A stretch of DNA of 55,912 bases, from positions 1 through 55,912 of the forward strand of contig JAHEDY010000007.1 in the NCBI GenBank assembly GCA_024640985.1. The letters run 5' to 3'. Below are positions 1 to 9,514 of the stretch, piece by piece. Origin of the DNA: Gammaproteobacteria bacterium. Lineage in GTDB: Bacteria > Pseudomonadota > Gammaproteobacteria > Pseudomonadales > Litorivicinaceae. Below the pieces are notes generated by a model. That model made no database searches. It saw only the letters and a list, made by a program, of their open reading frames with translations, and was not told where the DNA came from. Position numbers and translations under genes: made by a program. Numbering within the stretch: the stretch's first letter is position 1; each line of letters starts with the position of its first letter.

Positions 1-1424
1 TTACCGAAAGGTCCAATTTGCGTATCAAAACCCTCTGGCAGTGCTTCGATAAACTCCAGTGCGTGCGCTTGTCGTGCCGCGTCCTGAACCTCTTCGTCGG
101 TGGCCTCAGGCCATCCAAACCGAATATTGTCGGCGATCGTAGCGTCAAATAGATTCACTTGTTGACCCACTAGGGACAACTGTCGACGACGCTTGGCCAG
201 TGGCCAATCCTTTAGTGATTCTTGATTGATCCGGATGTCTCCGTCTTGGGGCTCTAGAAATCCAGCGATCAACGCGATTAAGGAGGACTTTCCTGAACCT
301 GAGGGTCCAACGAGCGCCACGCTTTCACCAGGATTAACTTTGAAAGAGACGGAATCGAGCGCCAATTCTTCAGCATTGGGATAGCGAAATGTCACATCCT
401 TCACGTCGAGTGAGGCACGCTTGAGTGCCTCATAGTTCTTGGACTGTCCACGCTGGTTATCGAGCGTTTGATCGAAAATTTGGTAAATAGATTCAGCGGC
501 TGCCAGACCACGCTGAATGGTTGCATTGACCCCTGTGAGTCTCCGGACTGGATCAAAAATCATTCCCATGGCAGTGATGTAGGCGACAAATTCACCTGGA
601 CTTAAAAGATCGCGAGCACTCATCTGTGTACCAATGAGAATCACCAGGCCAATGGTGATAGCAGCTAAGATCTGAACCAAGGGAACATTCAGTGACTGAA
701 TCTTGATCACGCGCATTTGCTCATGACGCAGCCGCTTGTTGATCTGCTCAAAACGTGCCTGCTGATTGTCGTGTCCGCCAAAAATCTTAATGTCCTTGAC
801 GGCCAACAAAGATTCTTCGATGAGTCCGGTTAAACGGCCAGTCCACGTTTGTAGATCCTGATTTGAACGGCGCATTTTTACGCTCGCCTTTTTCACCACA
901 AAGGAAACGACAGGAGCTGCGATCAAAAGGGCCAGTGACATTTGCCAAGAGGTATAGATCAAAAAGGCCAATAAACCAATGATCATCAAGGTGTCTTTGA
1001 TGATGACCATCCATGCAGTGGAGACGGCCTCACCGACTTGGGCAACGTCATAGGTGATACGGGACAACAGCCGTCCACCTTCTTCAGCATCATGGTCGAC
1101 CATCGGAAGATCCAGTTGCACCGCAAAGACCTCTGAGCGGATATCGGCCACTGTTCGATTTGCAACATATTGGCTCGAGACAGAGGCGACGTATTCTGAA
1201 ATGCCTTTGAACACGAAGACAGCGACGATCAGAAGTGGAATCTGGATCAGTGCACTTGGATCTTTATCGATCAGAGATTCATCGATCAACGGTGCCATTA
1301 ACGCTGGCAGAAGGGGCTCCATGGCAGCAGTTGCAGCCATGGATAACATGGCAAGAGCGGCAATTTTCCAGTAGGGCAGAGCCTCTCTGATCAGACGACC
1401 ATAGGTCCGCATATCGCTTTTCAT
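1..1424 (-). CDS. msbA: Lipid A export ABC transporter MsbA (3' end cut by window edge)
   Basis: This is a half-size ABC exporter that flips lipid A-core across the inner membrane. About 474 codons are visible; the open frame runs off the left edge, so about 100 C-terminal residues, including the ABC signature and Walker B, are not seen. The N-terminal half reads as a six-helix transmembrane domain. The nucleotide-binding domain starts with a Walker A, GPSGSGKSS, followed by a Q-loop (SLVGQQVNLF). The ATG at 1424 overlaps the stop of the phosphatase-like gene as ATGA, so the two are probably translationally coupled. Proximity to lpxK on the other strand supports a lipid A role. Other lipid exporters of the same fold are possible, but MsbA fits best. 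Confidence 0.88.
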   Translation of the reverse strand, partial: MKSDMRTYGRLIREALPYWKIAALAMLSMAATAAMEPLLPALMAPLIDESLIDKDPSALIQIPLLIVAVFVFKGISEYVASVSSQYVANRTVADIRSEVFAVQLDLPMVDHDAEEGGRLLSRITYDVAQVGEAVSTAWMVIIKDTLMIIGLLAFLIYTSWQMSLALLIAAPVVSFVVKKASVKMRRSNQDLQTWTGRLTGLIEESLLAVKDIKIFGGHDNQQARFEQINKRLRHEQMRVIKIQSLNVPLVQILAAITIGLVILIGTQMSARDLLSPGEFVAYITAMGMIFDPVRRLTGVNATIQRGLAAAESIYQIFDQTLDNQRGQSKNYEALKRASLDVKDVTFRYPNAEELALDSVSFKVNPGESVALVGPSGSGKSSLIALIAGFLEPQDGDIRINQESLKDWPLAKRRRQLSLVGQQVNLFDATIADNIRFGWPEATDEEVQDAARQAHALEFIEALPEGFDTQIGPFG

Positions 1425-2137
1425 TCGCGCCTTAACACCCAATCCACCCAGAAATTCGCAAAACCACGTGGTTTAAATTCACGTTCCATGATGTCCCGAT
1501 CATATTCGGAATTCACCCATTCTAGAAATGTGGGTTCGGCTGCTGTTGGATGTTGATTCTTCCAGGCATCGCGGTAGCGAATGTAAGACTCGAAGAAATG
1601 GTCGAGGATTCCTGTTTTCGCGCTCCGAAAGTGACCATACGTCCAATGCAGTTGCTCTTTGGCGTCATCAATGGATTGGCCGAGGCGAAAGTGGCAATAG
1701 AGCACGGCAAAAAACCCGGCACGGTCAGCTCCAGATTTACAATGTGTGAGAGCAGGTGTTTCGAAATCATCGATTAAGGTTTTCAGATGGTTGATCTGAT
1801 CTGCGGTTGGAAGACCCCGCGAATGCACCCGGGTATTAATCAGTGTGATTCCAGCTTCCTCACAGGTTTTTGCTTCCAATTGATATCGACCTTGGGTTGG
1901 ATTGTAGCCCCGAAGATTAATGATGGTTTTCAGCCCTAGGTCTCGTTTGTAGCGGTGAATCCGTGCGACACTCGGCTGATTGCTCCGGTACAACGGTCCC
2001 GGCAGACAGAAACGATTGGAATACAGCGATCTCAGAAAACCGTGGTCAACCAGCCACAAATCAAGATTCGCTTTCATTGATTGCCACAGTGTAAGTGGTG
2101 TGGATGGTGGTGCTTTACCCCAGCCTTCAATTGACAC
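1421..2137 (-). CDS. Tyrosine/dual-specificity phosphatase-like protein upstream of msbA
   Basis: A protein of about 238 residues with a cysteine-phosphatase P-loop, HCKSGADRAG (C133, R139: the CX5R signature). It follows an N-terminal strand/helix pattern (TIINLRGYNP) typical of bacterial DSP-PTPase domains fused to or resembling NAD kinase-like phosphatases. A GTG start at 2137 was chosen because AAGGA lies six bases upstream. The next ATG (2077) has no ribosome-binding site, and the longer open frame to 2320 runs into lpxK. It overlaps msbA by ATGA. The substrate is unknown; its place between lpxK and msbA suggests an envelope role, but this is inference. Confidence 0.75.
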   Translation of the reverse strand: MSIEGWGKAPPSTPLTLWQSMKANLDLWLVDHGFLRSLYSNRFCLPGPLYRSNQPSVARIHRYKRDLGLKTIINLRGYNPTQGRYQLEAKTCEEAGITLINTRVHSRGLPTADQINHLKTLIDDFETPALTHCKSGADRAGFFAVLYCHFRLGQSIDDAKEQLHWTYGHFRSAKTGILDHFFESYIRYRDAWKNQHPTAAEPTFLEWVNSEYDRDIMEREFKPRGFANFWVDWVLRRE

Positions 2138-2217
2138 AGACGATCCTTTTGCTTTCAAGTAGCGCGGAGGATACTCAATTCGGGGATATTCTGCACAGGA
2201 ATAGAAGGAATTCGTGC

Positions 2218-3252
2218 ATGAAATTTGGCTTTGGTGGTTTGAAAGGTGCGAACGGATGGCCGGCACGATGGTCGAAGCCGGCGACGTCACTGAGTCGAGT
2301 ATTGGTGCCCTTATTCGCATTCTGGATGCGCCAAAAGCGGAAAAAAATTAGCAAAGCGCCTCGAGTGTCCCGGCAAATCCCGGTGATTTGTATTGGGAAT
2401 ATTGTGGTTGGGGGCTCTGGAAAGTCTCCACTGGTCGCCAGTCTTGCGTTGAGACTGAAGCAAGCAGGGTTTACCCCTGGAATCGTGAGTCGTGGGTTTG
2501 GTGGTCAAGCCAAGAATCTCCCGATCGAAGTTACAGCAGGCTGTCTCCCGACAGCAGTCGGCGATGAGCCACTTATGCTTCACAAGCGCACACGGTGCCC
2601 AGTGATTGTGTGTCGAGATCGGACTAAAGCCGTCGAACGGCTGCATTTCCATCATCAGGTGGATGTGGTGTTGTCGGATGACGGATTACAAAACACCCGT
2701 TTGTGGCGAGACTTTTCGGTTTGTGTGTTTAACAAAGATCAAGGTGTCGGTAACGGTCTTGAAATGCCGTTTGGGCCGTTACGAGAGCCGTTGAGTGTCG
2801 TTGATCAAATGGATGCGATCGTTGTTCGTGGCACTGACTATCCGAAGGAAATGTTGATTGAAATGGGGATTGAGACACAAACCCCTGTGTTCGGTTCAGT
2901 CGCTGAAATGGCTTATGTGTACCGCTCTGATCAACCGGACTCTCATTATGCGATCAGTGAGTTGGTTCACCATGGTGATTTTGATGCGATCGCAGGCATC
3001 GCCTCGCCGAGTCGCTTCTTTGAAGGATTGGAACAAGCGGGTCTATCGATTCGAGAGAATGCCTTTCCTGACCATCACGCGTTTACCGAAAACGAAGTCG
3101 CAGGATGGAGACAGATCATTACAACCGAGAAAGACGCGGTGAAATTGGTACACTTGGTTCAGGAGCCGTTTTGGGTGGTTGCATTGGATAGTCATCAACC
3201 AGAATTTGAAACGTGGTTAATCGATCGTTTAAAACAGTGGAGTAGGGTATGA
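2218..3252 (+). CDS. lpxK: Tetraacyldisaccharide 4'-kinase LpxK
   Basis: Phosphorylates the 4' position of the lipid A disaccharide precursor at the inner membrane. The 344-residue product has the family P-loop (NIVVGGSGKSP, about residues 61-71), the DDGLQ motif at 154-158 and a C-terminal TTEKDAVK motif. The ATG at 2218 is preceded by GAAGGA and begins MKFGF; the longer open frame upstream overlaps the divergent phosphatase gene and is unlikely. A weak -35-like TTGACA lies at 2131-2136, but no good -10 accompanies it. The stop overlaps the next gene by ATGA, beginning an lpxK-Trm112-kdsB-murB operon. Confidence 0.95.
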   Translation: MKFGFGGLKGANGWPARWSKPATSLSRVLVPLFAFWMRQKRKKISKAPRVSRQIPVICIGNIVVGGSGKSPLVASLALRLKQAGFTPGIVSRGFGGQAKNLPIEVTAGCLPTAVGDEPLMLHKRTRCPVIVCRDRTKAVERLHFHHQVDVVLSDDGLQNTRLWRDFSVCVFNKDQGVGNGLEMPFGPLREPLSVVDQMDAIVVRGTDYPKEMLIEMGIETQTPVFGSVAEMAYVYRSDQPDSHYAISELVHHGDFDAIAGIASPSRFFEGLEQAGLSIRENAFPDHHAFTENEVAGWRQIITTEKDAVKLVHLVQEPFWVVALDSHQPEFETWLIDRLKQWSRV

Positions 3253-3440
3253 GTTTGGCGCCTCAGTTAAAGGGTTTACTGGTATGTCCCTTGTGTAAGG
3301 GTGAAGTCGACATCCGTGAGGAAGCTCAGGAAATCTGGTGTCGCGCCGATGGACTCGCGTTTCCAATTCGTGATGATATCCCAGTGATGCTCGCTGATGA
3401 AGCGAGAACCTTGACCGCCGATGAGCGGACTGATCGTTAA
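3249..3440 (+). CDS. ycaR: Trm112/YcaR family small protein (UPF0434)
   Basis: A 63-residue protein with the family pattern LLVCPLCKGEV followed by an IWCRADGLAFPIRDDIPVML-type core. Trm112-like proteins in eukaryotes and archaea are zinc-binding activators of methyltransferases; the bacterial YcaR role is not settled. The start overlaps lpxK (ATGA) and the stop overlaps kdsB (TAATG), so it is clearly part of the lipid A/KDO operon. Its position between lpxK and kdsB is widely conserved in Gammaproteobacteria. Confidence 0.9.
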   Translation: MSLAPQLKGLLVCPLCKGEVDIREEAQEIWCRADGLAFPIRDDIPVMLADEARTLTADERTDR

Positions 3441-4180
3441 TGAGTTTTCTTGCGGTGATCCCCGCTCGCTTCGGATCGACGCGTCTTCCAGGTAAACCAC
3501 TTCTTGAAATCGCCGGACAACCTATGATTCAGCACGTCTATGCACGGGCCGCCTCATCACAGGCCAAGCGAGTTCTCGTCGCCACTGACGATCAGCGAAT
3601 CGCAGATGTGGTTCGAGGATTTGGCGGCGAATGTGTGATGACTGCATCAGACCATCCCACGGGGACTGATCGTTTAGCCGAAGTGGCTGATCTTCTTGGG
3701 TTATCTGCCGATGCGATTGTGGTCAATGTGCAAGGTGATGAGCCACTCTTGCCTGCTTCTGCGATCCATCAGGTCGCGAGCATGCTTGAGACGCATCCGG
3801 AGGCCTCGATTGCCACCCTCTGTGAGCCGATACAGGACGAGTCAGAGATTGATGATCCAAACCAGGTCAAGGTTGTGAGAAGCCAATCCGGTCGGGCATT
3901 ATACTTTTCAAGGGCTCGGATCCCAGGACACCCAACAGAAGCGTACGGGACACATTTTCGACACATTGGCCTTTATGCCTATCGTGCAGGCTTCCTTCGA
4001 GACTTTGCGACCTGGCGACCGACGCCGCTTGAGCAGTTTGAACGATTAGAGCAGCTGCGAGCATTAGAGCATGACCGCTTGATTCAGGTTGACGTGGCTT
4101 TCGAATCAATTCCTCCGGGCGTCGATACTGAGCAGGATTTGGCGCTCGTGCGTCAACAGCTGGAACAGTCCGGTGTTTAA
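3440..4180 (+). CDS. kdsB: 3-deoxy-manno-octulosonate cytidylyltransferase KdsB
   Basis: Activates KDO with CTP to CMP-KDO for addition to lipid A, in the cytoplasm. The 246-residue protein shows the N-terminal nucleotidyltransferase loop IPARFGSTRLPGKPL, the VVNVQGDEPLL motif that carries a catalytic Asp, and the family middle FSRARIPGHP. Its ATG shares one base with the preceding stop (TAATG). The 3' end overlaps the murB start by eight bases. Length is normal for the family. Confidence 0.96.
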   Translation: MSFLAVIPARFGSTRLPGKPLLEIAGQPMIQHVYARAASSQAKRVLVATDDQRIADVVRGFGGECVMTASDHPTGTDRLAEVADLLGLSADAIVVNVQGDEPLLPASAIHQVASMLETHPEASIATLCEPIQDESEIDDPNQVKVVRSQSGRALYFSRARIPGHPTEAYGTHFRHIGLYAYRAGFLRDFATWRPTPLEQFERLEQLRALEHDRLIQVDVAFESIPPGVDTEQDLALVRQQLEQSGV

Positions 4181-5174
4181 TCTGACTGGATTGACAACTC
4201 TGAAGTTGCCGTTTTATGCATCTTCAATCCTCAAATTGTCCTCAATTGAAAATGTGTGTGTGTCGATGCCAGACTTGGCATCAACACCTCGTTTGATTGT
4301 CGGCGGTGGGAGCAATTTAGTTGTCCTGGAGCCTGAGTTTGACGGGGTCGTCTTGCGTCCTGAAATTCAATGTTTCAAGCCCGTGCAAACAGGCGATGAT
4401 GTCTATCTGGAGGTGGGTGCCGGGCATTCCTGGCATCACACTGTGATGCAGACTCTCAATGAGGGTTGGTTTGGTCTTGAAAATCTGGCGTTGATTCCTG
4501 GTTGGATGGGAGCCGCCCCGGTACAGAATATCGGTGCTTACGGCGTTGAGCTGAAAGACCACTGCCTCAGGGTCAAGTTGTACGACTTCGAGGAACAGGC
4601 AGTCATTGAGCTTGCCGCATCCGAGCTTGCGTTTGGCTATCGACATTCGATTTTGAAAGAATCTCCTGATCGCTTTTTGGTCCTGACGGTGACCCTTAAA
4701 CTGTCCACTCGACCTCAACCTCGAGTGGAGTATGGAGCAATTATAGAGGAGCTAGAGCGTCAGGGTCTGAATCCATCGAGCCCCTTGGATGTCGCGAAAG
4801 CCGTGATGTCGATCCGGCAAGCGAAGTTGCCTGATCCAGATGAGACGCCAAACGTCGGTTCATTTTTCAAAAATCCTGTCGTTCGGACAGCAGTGGCGGA
4901 TCGCCTAAAAGCGCAATTCCCAGAGATGCCGACCTATCCAGATGGTGAGCAAACGAAAATCGCAGCCGGCTGGCTGATTGATCATTTAGGACTGAAAGGT
5001 CATCAAATTGGTGGCTTTTCGGTGCACAAACGCCAGGCTTTGGTCCTGACCAATGATGGGTCGGGGACGGCTGACGATCTCAGAGCGCTGGTGGCCTTGA
5101 TCCGGTCGTCGGTCAAAGCCACCTTTGGGCTGAGTTTGGCGGTTGAGCCGACAGAAGTCGGCCAACTCACCTAA
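4173..5174 (+). CDS. murB: UDP-N-acetylenolpyruvoylglucosamine reductase MurB
   Basis: FAD enzyme that reduces UDP-GlcNAc-enolpyruvate to UDP-MurNAc in peptidoglycan synthesis. The GTG start at 4173, inside the end of kdsB, gives a product beginning VFNLTGLTTLKL, matching the family's N terminus (short lead, then an NTF/NTL-like segment). Upstream in-frame TTG codons would extend into kdsB and add non-homologous residues. The FAD loop GGGSNLVVLE (about 44-53), R157 in GYRHS, S230 in GSFFKNP and E325 near the C terminus correspond to the catalytic residues of type I MurB. Length is 333 residues. Confidence 0.94.
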   Translation: MFNLTGLTTLKLPFYASSILKLSSIENVCVSMPDLASTPRLIVGGGSNLVVLEPEFDGVVLRPEIQCFKPVQTGDDVYLEVGAGHSWHHTVMQTLNEGWFGLENLALIPGWMGAAPVQNIGAYGVELKDHCLRVKLYDFEEQAVIELAASELAFGYRHSILKESPDRFLVLTVTLKLSTRPQPRVEYGAIIEELERQGLNPSSPLDVAKAVMSIRQAKLPDPDETPNVGSFFKNPVVRTAVADRLKAQFPEMPTYPDGEQTKIAAGWLIDHLGLKGHQIGGFSVHKRQALVLTNDGSGTADDLRALVALIRSSVKATFGLSLAVEPTEVGQLT

Positions 5175-5183
5175 GGCCCGGTA

Positions 5184-8100
5184 TTACTCAGCCTCAGTCG
5201 CATTGAGAGGTGACTCTGTCTGCGTTGGATCCGCCGCGACCGCTTTACGAGGACGTCCACGTCCGCGACGCTTCGCCTTTTCCGGTTCAGGGGAGTCGGC
5301 CTTGGCAGGTTCGGTCACATCTTCCATCAATTGTGCCTTGAGGTCAGAGACTGACAAGTCTGGACCGGACTCAGTGACTTCAGGAGCGCGACGACGTCCG
5401 CGACCACGACCACGTTTGGGTTGCTCAGGAGTCCCGGTTGGTGCTGGATTTGCTTTGTCGCTCTCTGGTTCAGCCGCTGCTTTTGGCGCAACATCTGTTT
5501 CAACCGGCGTTTGAGGAGCGCTGTCGACGATCACTTCAGTCGCCGGTTTTGAGACTGACTCGCTGACCGAAGCGTCAGGCTCTGCTTTCGCTTTCGGTTT
5601 GCGGCCTCGACGCGCCGGTTTTTTTGGTGCATCAGAGTCGACAGGCGCTGGGTCGGCGGCAACTTCTTTCGTCTCTGAGGATCCTGTCTCTGCGGCTACA
5701 TCGATCTCTGCGGCAGGCGCCTCAACGGCGGTGTCCGTTTTCCGAGGACGACCGCGGCCGCGACGTGCCGGTTTCGGTTGTTCATCGCTCGCTGTCTCAC
5801 TGGTGGACTCTGCAACAGGTGCAGCCACAACAGATTCAGGCGTTGATTCTAGAGTTGTGTCGCTGGTCTGCTCCGGAGTCACGTTGGGTGTGGCTTCAGT
5901 CGGCGTTGGTGTGTCAATCGCCTCAACTGCTTCATTGGTTTTGCGTGATCCACGACGACCTCGACGTGCCCGTTTCGGTTTGTCAGCATCAGCAATCATT
6001 CCTTCGTTGAGCACTGGTGCGTCTTCAATGGTGGTTTCGCCAGAGGTGGTTGCATGGTTCTCAAGCTTGGCCTCTTGGCTTGCGATCGCCTCTTCACCAC
6101 GCTGTTTGCGCTGTGCACGCTTTGGACGCGGGCTTAAATTTTCTTCGTGTGCCTTGAGTTCGGCTTCACGTTCTGGGGACACTTCGGGTGTTGTGACCGT
6201 TGTCGGCGTTGTCGTCTCAATCGCATCCGGTGTTTCGGTTCGATTTTTGTTACGGCGTCTACGACGACGACGGCCGCCTTGGGATCCATCAGCTGAACGC
6301 TCTGTTTCTTGTTGTTGCGGTCCACGGTTGTTTTGTGGCTGTTGGGTTAGATCACTCTCTGGACGTTCTTTGCGATCATTTCTTTCCTCTTTCTTCTGAG
6401 GACGACGACGGTTGTTCGGCTCTTGACGAGAGGATGATGCCGGTGCTTCGGGTTCACCAAATAAAAACCCGAGAACGCGATTGACCAGTGATTTCTGTTG
6501 CGGCTTTGGTTGTCTGCGGCGTGCACTTTCGGGGCGCTTCTTCCGACCAATGCTCTCGTCTGTTTTCGCCTCGACCGGTGTTGGTTCAGGCGCGCTTTCT
6601 GGAGCAGGTGTTTTTGGCTTGATATCAGTGACTAAGGCTTTTTCACGGACTTCAGCTTGGCGTGCACGGACTAGTTCGGGCTCTGGATCTGGTGTCGCTG
6701 TTTGAATGTCGATTGAAAGCTCAAGGCTAGCGACTTGTGGGTCGTCATCACGCAAGCGTTGCAAATCGTAATTTGGTGTTTCCATGTTCGGATTCGGGAT
6801 GACCAGCACTCGCACCTTGTGGCGTCGCTGGATCGATTCAAGTTGCTGACGTTTTTCATTCAGCAAGAACGTTCCAACTGGAACGGGGACTTGAACACGG
6901 ACTTCACCGGTCCGTTCTTTGACAGCTTCATCTTCGAGTAAACGAAGAATCTGCAATGCCAGTGATTGCACATCACGAATGCTGCCCTGGCCATGACAAC
7001 GCGGGCAAACCACACCGCTGGTCTCGCCGAGCGATGGTCGTAATCGTTGACGACTCATTTCCAACAGACCAAATCGCGAGATCCGGCCAATTTGAACACG
7101 GGCGCGATCTGGCTTTAGAGCATCCTTCAGCCGATTCTCAACCGCTTTCTGGTTTTTGTTGGCTGACATATCAATGAAATCGATGACAACAAGGCCACCC
7201 ATGTCGCGTAACCTAAGTTGGCGAGCAATTTCGTCGGCCGCTTCAAGGTTGGTGTGCAAGGCGGTTTCTTCAATATCACCGCCCTTGGTTGCTCGAGCCG
7301 AGTTGATATCGATCGAGACCAATGCTTCGGTTGGGTCAATGACAATTGCGCCGCCAGATGGGAGGCGAACTTCCCGTTGAAATGCAGATTCGATCTGGCC
7401 TTCAATTTGGAAGCGATTAAACATCGGTGTTTCGTCTTGGTAGAGCTTCACTTTGTTGCCAAAGGAAGGCATCACCTGCTGAATCAGATCTTTCACTTTG
7501 TCGAACACTTCTTCGCTGTCGACGAGGACTTCACCGATGTCTTGACGCAGATGGTCACGAATCGCGCGGACAATGACGTTGGATTCTTGATAGATCAAAA
7601 ATGGAGCGACACCAGACAGTGCTGCTTTACGAATGGCTTGCCAAGCGGTGTCTAAGTAATCAAGGTCCCATTGGAGTTCTTCGACGGTTCGACCGACACC
7701 TGCGGTACGAATGATCACGCCCGCGCCTTGAGTCATCGTTAGATTGGCGAGCTTATCGCGGAGTTCGGCTCGATCTTCCCCTTCAATACGGCGAGAGATT
7801 CCACCGGCATCTGGGTTATTGGGCATCAAGACCAAATAACGGCCAGCTAAAGAAATATAGGTGGTGAGAGCGGCGCCTTTGGTGCCTCGCTCTTCTTTCT
7901 CGACTTGAATGATCAGTTCCTGACCTTCTTTCAGCACCTTCTCGATTTTCGCGCGTTCGCCTTCGGCTGGTGCGTTGTAGAAGTATTCAGGTGAAATTTC
8001 TTTCAGGGGTAAAAAGCCGTGACGTTCGCTTCCGAAGTCGATAAACGCTGCTTCAAGACTAGGCTCGATCCGCGAAATCTTCGCACGATAGATATTGCCT

Positions 8101-8213
8101 TTTTTCTGTTCTCGGTCAGAGGATTCGATGTCGAGGTCGTAGAGTTTTTGACCGTCGACCATGGCAACACGGATTTCTTCCGCCTGCAGGGCATTAATTA
8201 ATATACGCTTCAT
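5184..8213 (-). CDS. rne: Ribonuclease E with long basic repeat-rich tail
   Basis: Essential endonuclease for mRNA decay and rRNA/tRNA processing. Of 1009 residues, about 1-500 form the conserved catalytic half: an S1 domain near 36-120, catalytic D302 and D345, and the zinc-link CPRC at 403-406. The C-terminal half is low-complexity and charged. A hydrophobic island at 575-587 ([13 protein letters not shown]) resembles the amphipathic membrane anchor of other RNase E proteins. Five arginine/glycine AT-hook-like modules lie near 749-758, 816-825, 867-876, 934-942 and 982-990, with a run of seven arginines near 648-654. No enolase- or helicase-binding motif could be assigned. The gene is convergent with murB, nine bases apart. 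Confidence 0.96.
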   Translation of the reverse strand: MKRILINALQAEEIRVAMVDGQKLYDLDIESSDREQKKGNIYRAKISRIEPSLEAAFIDFGSERHGFLPLKEISPEYFYNAPAEGERAKIEKVLKEGQELIIQVEKEERGTKGAALTTYISLAGRYLVLMPNNPDAGGISRRIEGEDRAELRDKLANLTMTQGAGVIIRTAGVGRTVEELQWDLDYLDTAWQAIRKAALSGVAPFLIYQESNVIVRAIRDHLRQDIGEVLVDSEEVFDKVKDLIQQVMPSFGNKVKLYQDETPMFNRFQIEGQIESAFQREVRLPSGGAIVIDPTEALVSIDINSARATKGGDIEETALHTNLEAADEIARQLRLRDMGGLVVIDFIDMSANKNQKAVENRLKDALKPDRARVQIGRISRFGLLEMSRQRLRPSLGETSGVVCPRCHGQGSIRDVQSLALQILRLLEDEAVKERTGEVRVQVPVPVGTFLLNEKRQQLESIQRRHKVRVLVIPNPNMETPNYDLQRLRDDDPQVASLELSIDIQTATPDPEPELVRARQAEVREKALVTDIKPKTPAPESAPEPTPVEAKTDESIGRKKRPESARRRQPKPQQKSLVNRVLGFLFGEPEAPASSSRQEPNNRRRPQKKEERNDRKERPESDLTQQPQNNRGPQQQETERSADGSQGGRRRRRRRNKNRTETPDAIETTTPTTVTTPEVSPEREAELKAHEENLSPRPKRAQRKQRGEEAIASQEAKLENHATTSGETTIEDAPVLNEGMIADADKPKRARRGRRGSRKTNEAVEAIDTPTPTEATPNVTPEQTSDTTLESTPESVVAAPVAESTSETASDEQPKPARRGRGRPRKTDTAVEAPAAEIDVAAETGSSETKEVAADPAPVDSDAPKKPARRGRKPKAKAEPDASVSESVSKPATEVIVDSAPQTPVETDVAPKAAAEPESDKANPAPTGTPEQPKRGRGRGRRRAPEVTESGPDLSVSDLKAQLMEDVTEPAKADSPEPEKAKRRGRGRPRKAVAADPTQTESPLNATEAE

Positions 8214-8495
8214 GTAGTGGCAACCTTAATGGTTTGATCGCCACGATCTCAGAGGGCTAGCTATACTAACCAAGGCTCAACCATTAATCCGTTGAGCGAC
8301 AAGACACATTGTAGGGGGCTCGACCGGTAAACCGGGAGCCCGAAATTTCTTTGTTACTGCAGGCTTTGCTGCCGACACATTGATATGTGTTTGTCCCAGC
8401 TTTGCTGGCCCGCCAAGATCGGGCGGGATTATTTCATCTCCGGAACTCCCGGAGGTCTCATTCGGCCTTAGGGAGTCTTGACTCAACCCAAAGCA
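8214..8495 (-). promoter_or_regulatory. Structured 5' leader of rne (candidate autoregulatory RNA)
   Basis: A leader of about 280 nt is predicted between the rne promoter and its ATG. Read on the minus strand it contains a series of hairpins, given here by + coordinates: 8409-8427 (6-bp stem), 8396-8408 (CCAGC/GCTGG with an AAA loop), 8375-8390 (6 bp), 8316-8341 (6-bp plus 4-bp GC-rich stem with a tetraloop), 8277-8295 (5 bp) and 8222-8234 (4 bp) next to the start codon. E. coli rne also has a long leader through which RNase E limits its own mRNA. The analogy is inference; no sequence match to that leader is claimed. This is the only stretch over 300 bases without a gene. Confidence 0.6.
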
Positions 8496-8508
8496 GTCTG
8501 GAGCATAA
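8478..8508 (+). promoter_or_regulatory. Possible promoter of rluC, overlapping the rne promoter
   Basis: TTGACT at 8478-8483 could serve as a -35 with GCATAA at 8503-8508 as a -10, at a long spacing of 19. The -10 overlaps that of the divergent rne promoter, so the two could interfere. Weak call. Confidence 0.25.
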
Positions 8509-8530
8509 CAGTGCATGTCGCTTGCGGCAA
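8502..8530 (-). promoter_or_regulatory. Predicted sigma-70 promoter of rne
   Basis: On the minus strand, -35 TTGCCG (8530-8525) and -10 TATGCT (8507-8502) are separated by exactly 17 bases. Transcription would begin near 8495, giving a leader of about 280 nt before the rne ATG at 8213. Confidence 0.55.
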
Positions 8531-8549
8531 TGCATCATGGAGAAAGTGA

Positions 8550-9497
8550 GTGGAAAAGAAAGTCCAATGGGTGACTGTGGATGAGTCAAAAGAAGGTCAA
8601 CGGCTGGATAATTTTTTATCAAATCAGCTGAAAGGTCTTCCTAAAGGTCGCATCTATAAAATGATTCGGACCGGTGAAGTACGCATTAATAAAGGTCGGT
8701 GCAAGCCCGATTCGCGGGTGTCTGCTGGCGATATTGTTCGGATTCCTCCGGTTGATCTCGCTCCAACAAAAGAAGCGATCGCACACCGTGGCATTCAGAT
8801 GAAATTATCCGATGCATTGCTGTATGAAGATGAAGATGTGTTGGTCTTGAACAAACCCTCAGGGTTGGCGGTGCATGGTGGATCAGGATTATCGACTGGT
8901 TTGATTGAACAATTGCGTCTGGCTCGACCGAATGAAAAATTTTTAGAATTGGTTCACCGGCTCGATCGAGAAACGAGTGGCTGCTTACTCGTGGCTCGTC
9001 GGCCGTCAGCGCTCAGGCGATTGCACCAACAACTGCGTGATCAGGATAAAGGACTGCAAAAACGTTACCTGGCTTTAGTTGCTGGAAAGTGGCCGCAGTA
9101 TTTAGTGGATGTCGAGGCGCCGCTTGAGAAGTTTGAGCGTGGTGGAGAGCGAATCGTCCAAGTGACCGAGCGAGGCAAGCCTTCGCACACCAGGATTCGG
9201 CCACTGGAAGTACTGGATGGGTGTACTCTAGTCGAGGCAGAACCTGTGACCGGACGCACCCATCAGATTCGCGTTCATGCCTCCTATTACAAGCATGCAG
9301 TATTAGGTGACACCAAATATCAGCACGATGACAGCCGAGATCAGTGGCGGCAGCGTGGCATCAACGGATTGTGTTTGCATAGTCGATCGATTGGATTTCA
9401 AGCCGCAACCGGCCACCAAGTGACAGTTGTTGCGCCGATCCCGAATCCAATGCATCGTTTTTTGGTCGACGCCGGCTGTGATCCGGACATTTATTAG
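8550..9497 (+). CDS. rluC: 23S rRNA pseudouridine synthase RluC
   Basis: RluA-family enzyme; RluC modifies U955, U2504 and U2580 (E. coli numbering) of 23S rRNA. The 315-residue product has an N-terminal S4 RNA-binding domain (about 12-70), then the catalytic motif HRLDRETSG with the nucleophilic Asp, and a GRTHQIRVH motif. The GTG at 8550 is chosen because GGAG lies seven bases upstream; no ATG fits the S4 N terminus. Its divergent position next to rne is the usual arrangement in gammaproteobacteria, which supports RluC over RluD. Confidence 0.92.
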   Translation: MEKKVQWVTVDESKEGQRLDNFLSNQLKGLPKGRIYKMIRTGEVRINKGRCKPDSRVSAGDIVRIPPVDLAPTKEAIAHRGIQMKLSDALLYEDEDVLVLNKPSGLAVHGGSGLSTGLIEQLRLARPNEKFLELVHRLDRETSGCLLVARRPSALRRLHQQLRDQDKGLQKRYLALVAGKWPQYLVDVEAPLEKFERGGERIVQVTERGKPSHTRIRPLEVLDGCTLVEAEPVTGRTHQIRVHASYYKHAVLGDTKYQHDDSRDQWRQRGINGLCLHSRSIGFQAATGHQVTVVAPIPNPMHRFLVDAGCDPDIY

Positions 9498-9514
9498 TGA
9501 GAGAGAGGTTTTGA

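Noticed and set aside
5599-6399. Plus-strand open frame of 266 residues opposite the rne tail (and similar frames at 5143-5514, 5624-6010)
   Set aside because: Serine/arginine-rich low-complexity translation produced by the repetitive codons of the RNase E tail; no ribosome-binding site and no domain.
8277-8516. 79-residue minus-strand open frame in the rne leader
   Set aside because: It covers the predicted hairpins, has no ribosome-binding site and resembles no family; the region reads better as a structured leader.
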